Shown piece by piece: positions 63,155 to 64,000 of a DNA stretch of 64,000 bases. Made by a program: the position numbers and the translations under genes. Each line of letters starts with the position of its first letter. Position 1 is the first letter of the stretch. The DNA lies in assembly GCF_022347785.1 (NCBI RefSeq), contig NZ_JAKRGA010000002.1, forward strand, positions 682,001-746,000, written 5' to 3'. A model generated the notes under the pieces. It made no database searches and was not told where the DNA came from. It saw nothing but the letters and a program-made list of their open reading frames with translations. Origin of the DNA: Psychrobium sp. MM17-31 (GTDB taxonomy: Bacteria; Pseudomonadota; Gammaproteobacteria; Enterobacterales; Psychrobiaceae).

Positions 63155-64000
63155 TATAATCTCCCCGGTAAGCGGCTACTGTCTTGCTCTTGGGCGAACA
63201 AGTTAAGCATCCACTCACGAAACGCCTTAATTTTTCCAAGCTCACTTTGATTATCTTCACAAACGATGTAATACGCATCTTTACTTGGTAACACTTGATC
63301 AAAAGGACAAACTAAACGACCAGCCTCGATATCTGGTCGAGAAAACACACTGTAACCCAGCGCTACGCCCTGTCCGTAAATCGCCGCCTGTAACACCAGT
63401 GACGACAAGCTGAAAATTGGCCCTTGATTGACATTAACTTCAGTTGCGCCAGCATTACGGCACCATTGTTTCCAGTCTTTACGAGAATGGTCGTGTAATA
63501 AGGTATGATTATTGAGGTCTTCCGGTTTGTTAAGTGGATTATCACCTGTCAACAACGAAGGTGCACACACCGGAATTAAGTATTCATCCCGCAGTTTATC
63601 CGCTCGTACTCCTGACCAATTACCGCGACCGTAGTAAATCGCGATATCGACATCATCCTCTAAAAAGTCTTCATCGAGATCGATAGCTTTGATCCTTACA
63701 TCAATCTCAGGATGCAATTCACTAAATTGCGCTAAGCGCGGTACCAACCATTGAATCGCGAAACTTGGTTGTGAGGCTACAGTTAACGAACCACTTGCCG
63801 TTTTTGACAATAGTTTTTCTGTGGCATCTGAAAGCGCAGTAAAGGTATCTTTAATGTCTAAGAAATATGACTGCCCTTCTTCAGTTAACAACAGTGCGCG
63901 ATTTTTTCGTCTAAATAATTTTATGGAAAGATGTTCTTCCAATGCTTTTATTTGATGAGAAACAGCGGCCTGCGTCACAAAAAGCTCCTCGGCAGCCTTA
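63154..64000 (-). CDS. gcvA: LysR-type regulator GcvA (5' end outside window)
   Basis: GcvA activates the glycine cleavage operon and is opposed by GcvR. The frame is open to the window edge (KAAEELFVTQAAVSHQIKAL), so the GTG at 63978 is internal and about 20 N-terminal residues are missing. Visible are the HTH (VTQAAVSHQIKALEEHLSIK), the GcvA-typical linker and effector domain with SLTVASQPSFAIQWLVPRLA, DVDIAIYYGRGNWSGVRADK, and ALGYSVFSRPDIEAGRLVCP. A GcvR-like ACT protein is encoded at 27.0 kb in the same window. Confidence 0.9.
   Translation of the reverse strand, partial: KAAEELFVTQAAVSHQIKALEEHLSIKLFRRKNRALLLTEEGQSYFLDIKDTFTALSDATEKLLSKTASGSLTVASQPSFAIQWLVPRLAQFSELHPEIDVRIKAIDLDEDFLEDDVDIAIYYGRGNWSGVRADKLRDEYLIPVCAPSLLTGDNPLNKPEDLNNHTLLHDHSRKDWKQWCRNAGATEVNVNQGPIFSLSSLVLQAAIYGQGVALGYSVFSRPDIEAGRLVCPFDQVLPSKDAYYIVCEDNQSELGKIKAFREWMLNLFAQEQDSSRLPGRL

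Overview
The window looks like chromosome of a marine gammaproteobacterium of the order Alteromonadales, most likely a Colwelliaceae relative such as Thalassotalea or Colwellia. This rests on gene content and order: rpsF-priB-rpsR-rplI, rlmB-rnr, motX (sodium-driven polar flagellum), a DUF3545 protein, very long PstC and PstA forms, ppnN-xni and gcvA-DUF423-rlmM. The placement is an inference from recognised families, not from a search. Most of the window is core genome; accessory DNA sits at the left edge (1-1600) and at 59.7-61.4 kb.

Layout. 1-1.6 kb: the C-terminal part of a CHAT-domain (caspase-like) protein, overlapping a small unknown gene. 1.6-7.2 kb: LysE-type exporter with a divergent Lrp regulator broken by an in-frame stop, yaaA, transaldolase, a DUF3545 protein, ung and a surface lipoprotein. 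7.5-12.9 kb: ribosomal operon rpsF-priB-rpsR-rplI, a CopD-like membrane protein, and rnr-rlmB. 13-19.7 kb: LruC-domain exoprotein plus lipoprotein, an orphan MSHA-like pilin, motX, rluA and a DUF3530 protein. 19.7-26.9 kb: a haem-binding-type sensor kinase, then pstC-pstA-pstB-phoU. 27-35 kb: a GcvR-like ACT protein, an MsbA-type ABC exporter, a DMT permease divergent from an AraC regulator, small stress-type genes, and a TetR-OYE reductase pair with three operator palindromes. 35.1-45.7 kb: a REC-GGDEF protein, phoB-phoR-pstS, a porin, and sbcD-sbcC. 45.9-58.5 kb: an orphan kinase, rdgC, an M61 peptidase, a TPR/degenerate-GGDEF protein with a GGDEF cyclase, and ppnN-xni-HD-GYP/HDOD. 58.7-64 kb: NAD-type isocitrate dehydrogenase, an AT-rich orphan gene, an IS481 remnant, and rlmM-DUF423-gcvA.

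How it works together. The Pho system is split into three nearby minus-strand units: pstCAB-phoU, phoBR with pstS, and a porin. I can read a Pho-box-like direct repeat upstream of pstC, phoB, pstS and the porin, in each case exactly 10 bp before a -10-like hexamer, which ties the porin to phosphate starvation. Cyclic-di-GMP-type signalling is represented by two intact GGDEF cyclases and two proteins with degenerate catalytic domains.

The most unusual non-coding structure is a mosaic repeat family. It occurs in three intergenic regions between convergent genes (7.25-7.41, 36.11-36.26 and 48.59-48.93 kb), always directly beside a bidirectional terminator. One copy contains three 16-bp palindromes, one of which differs by a compensated base pair. 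No rRNA, tRNA, CRISPR array or intact insertion sequence was seen.
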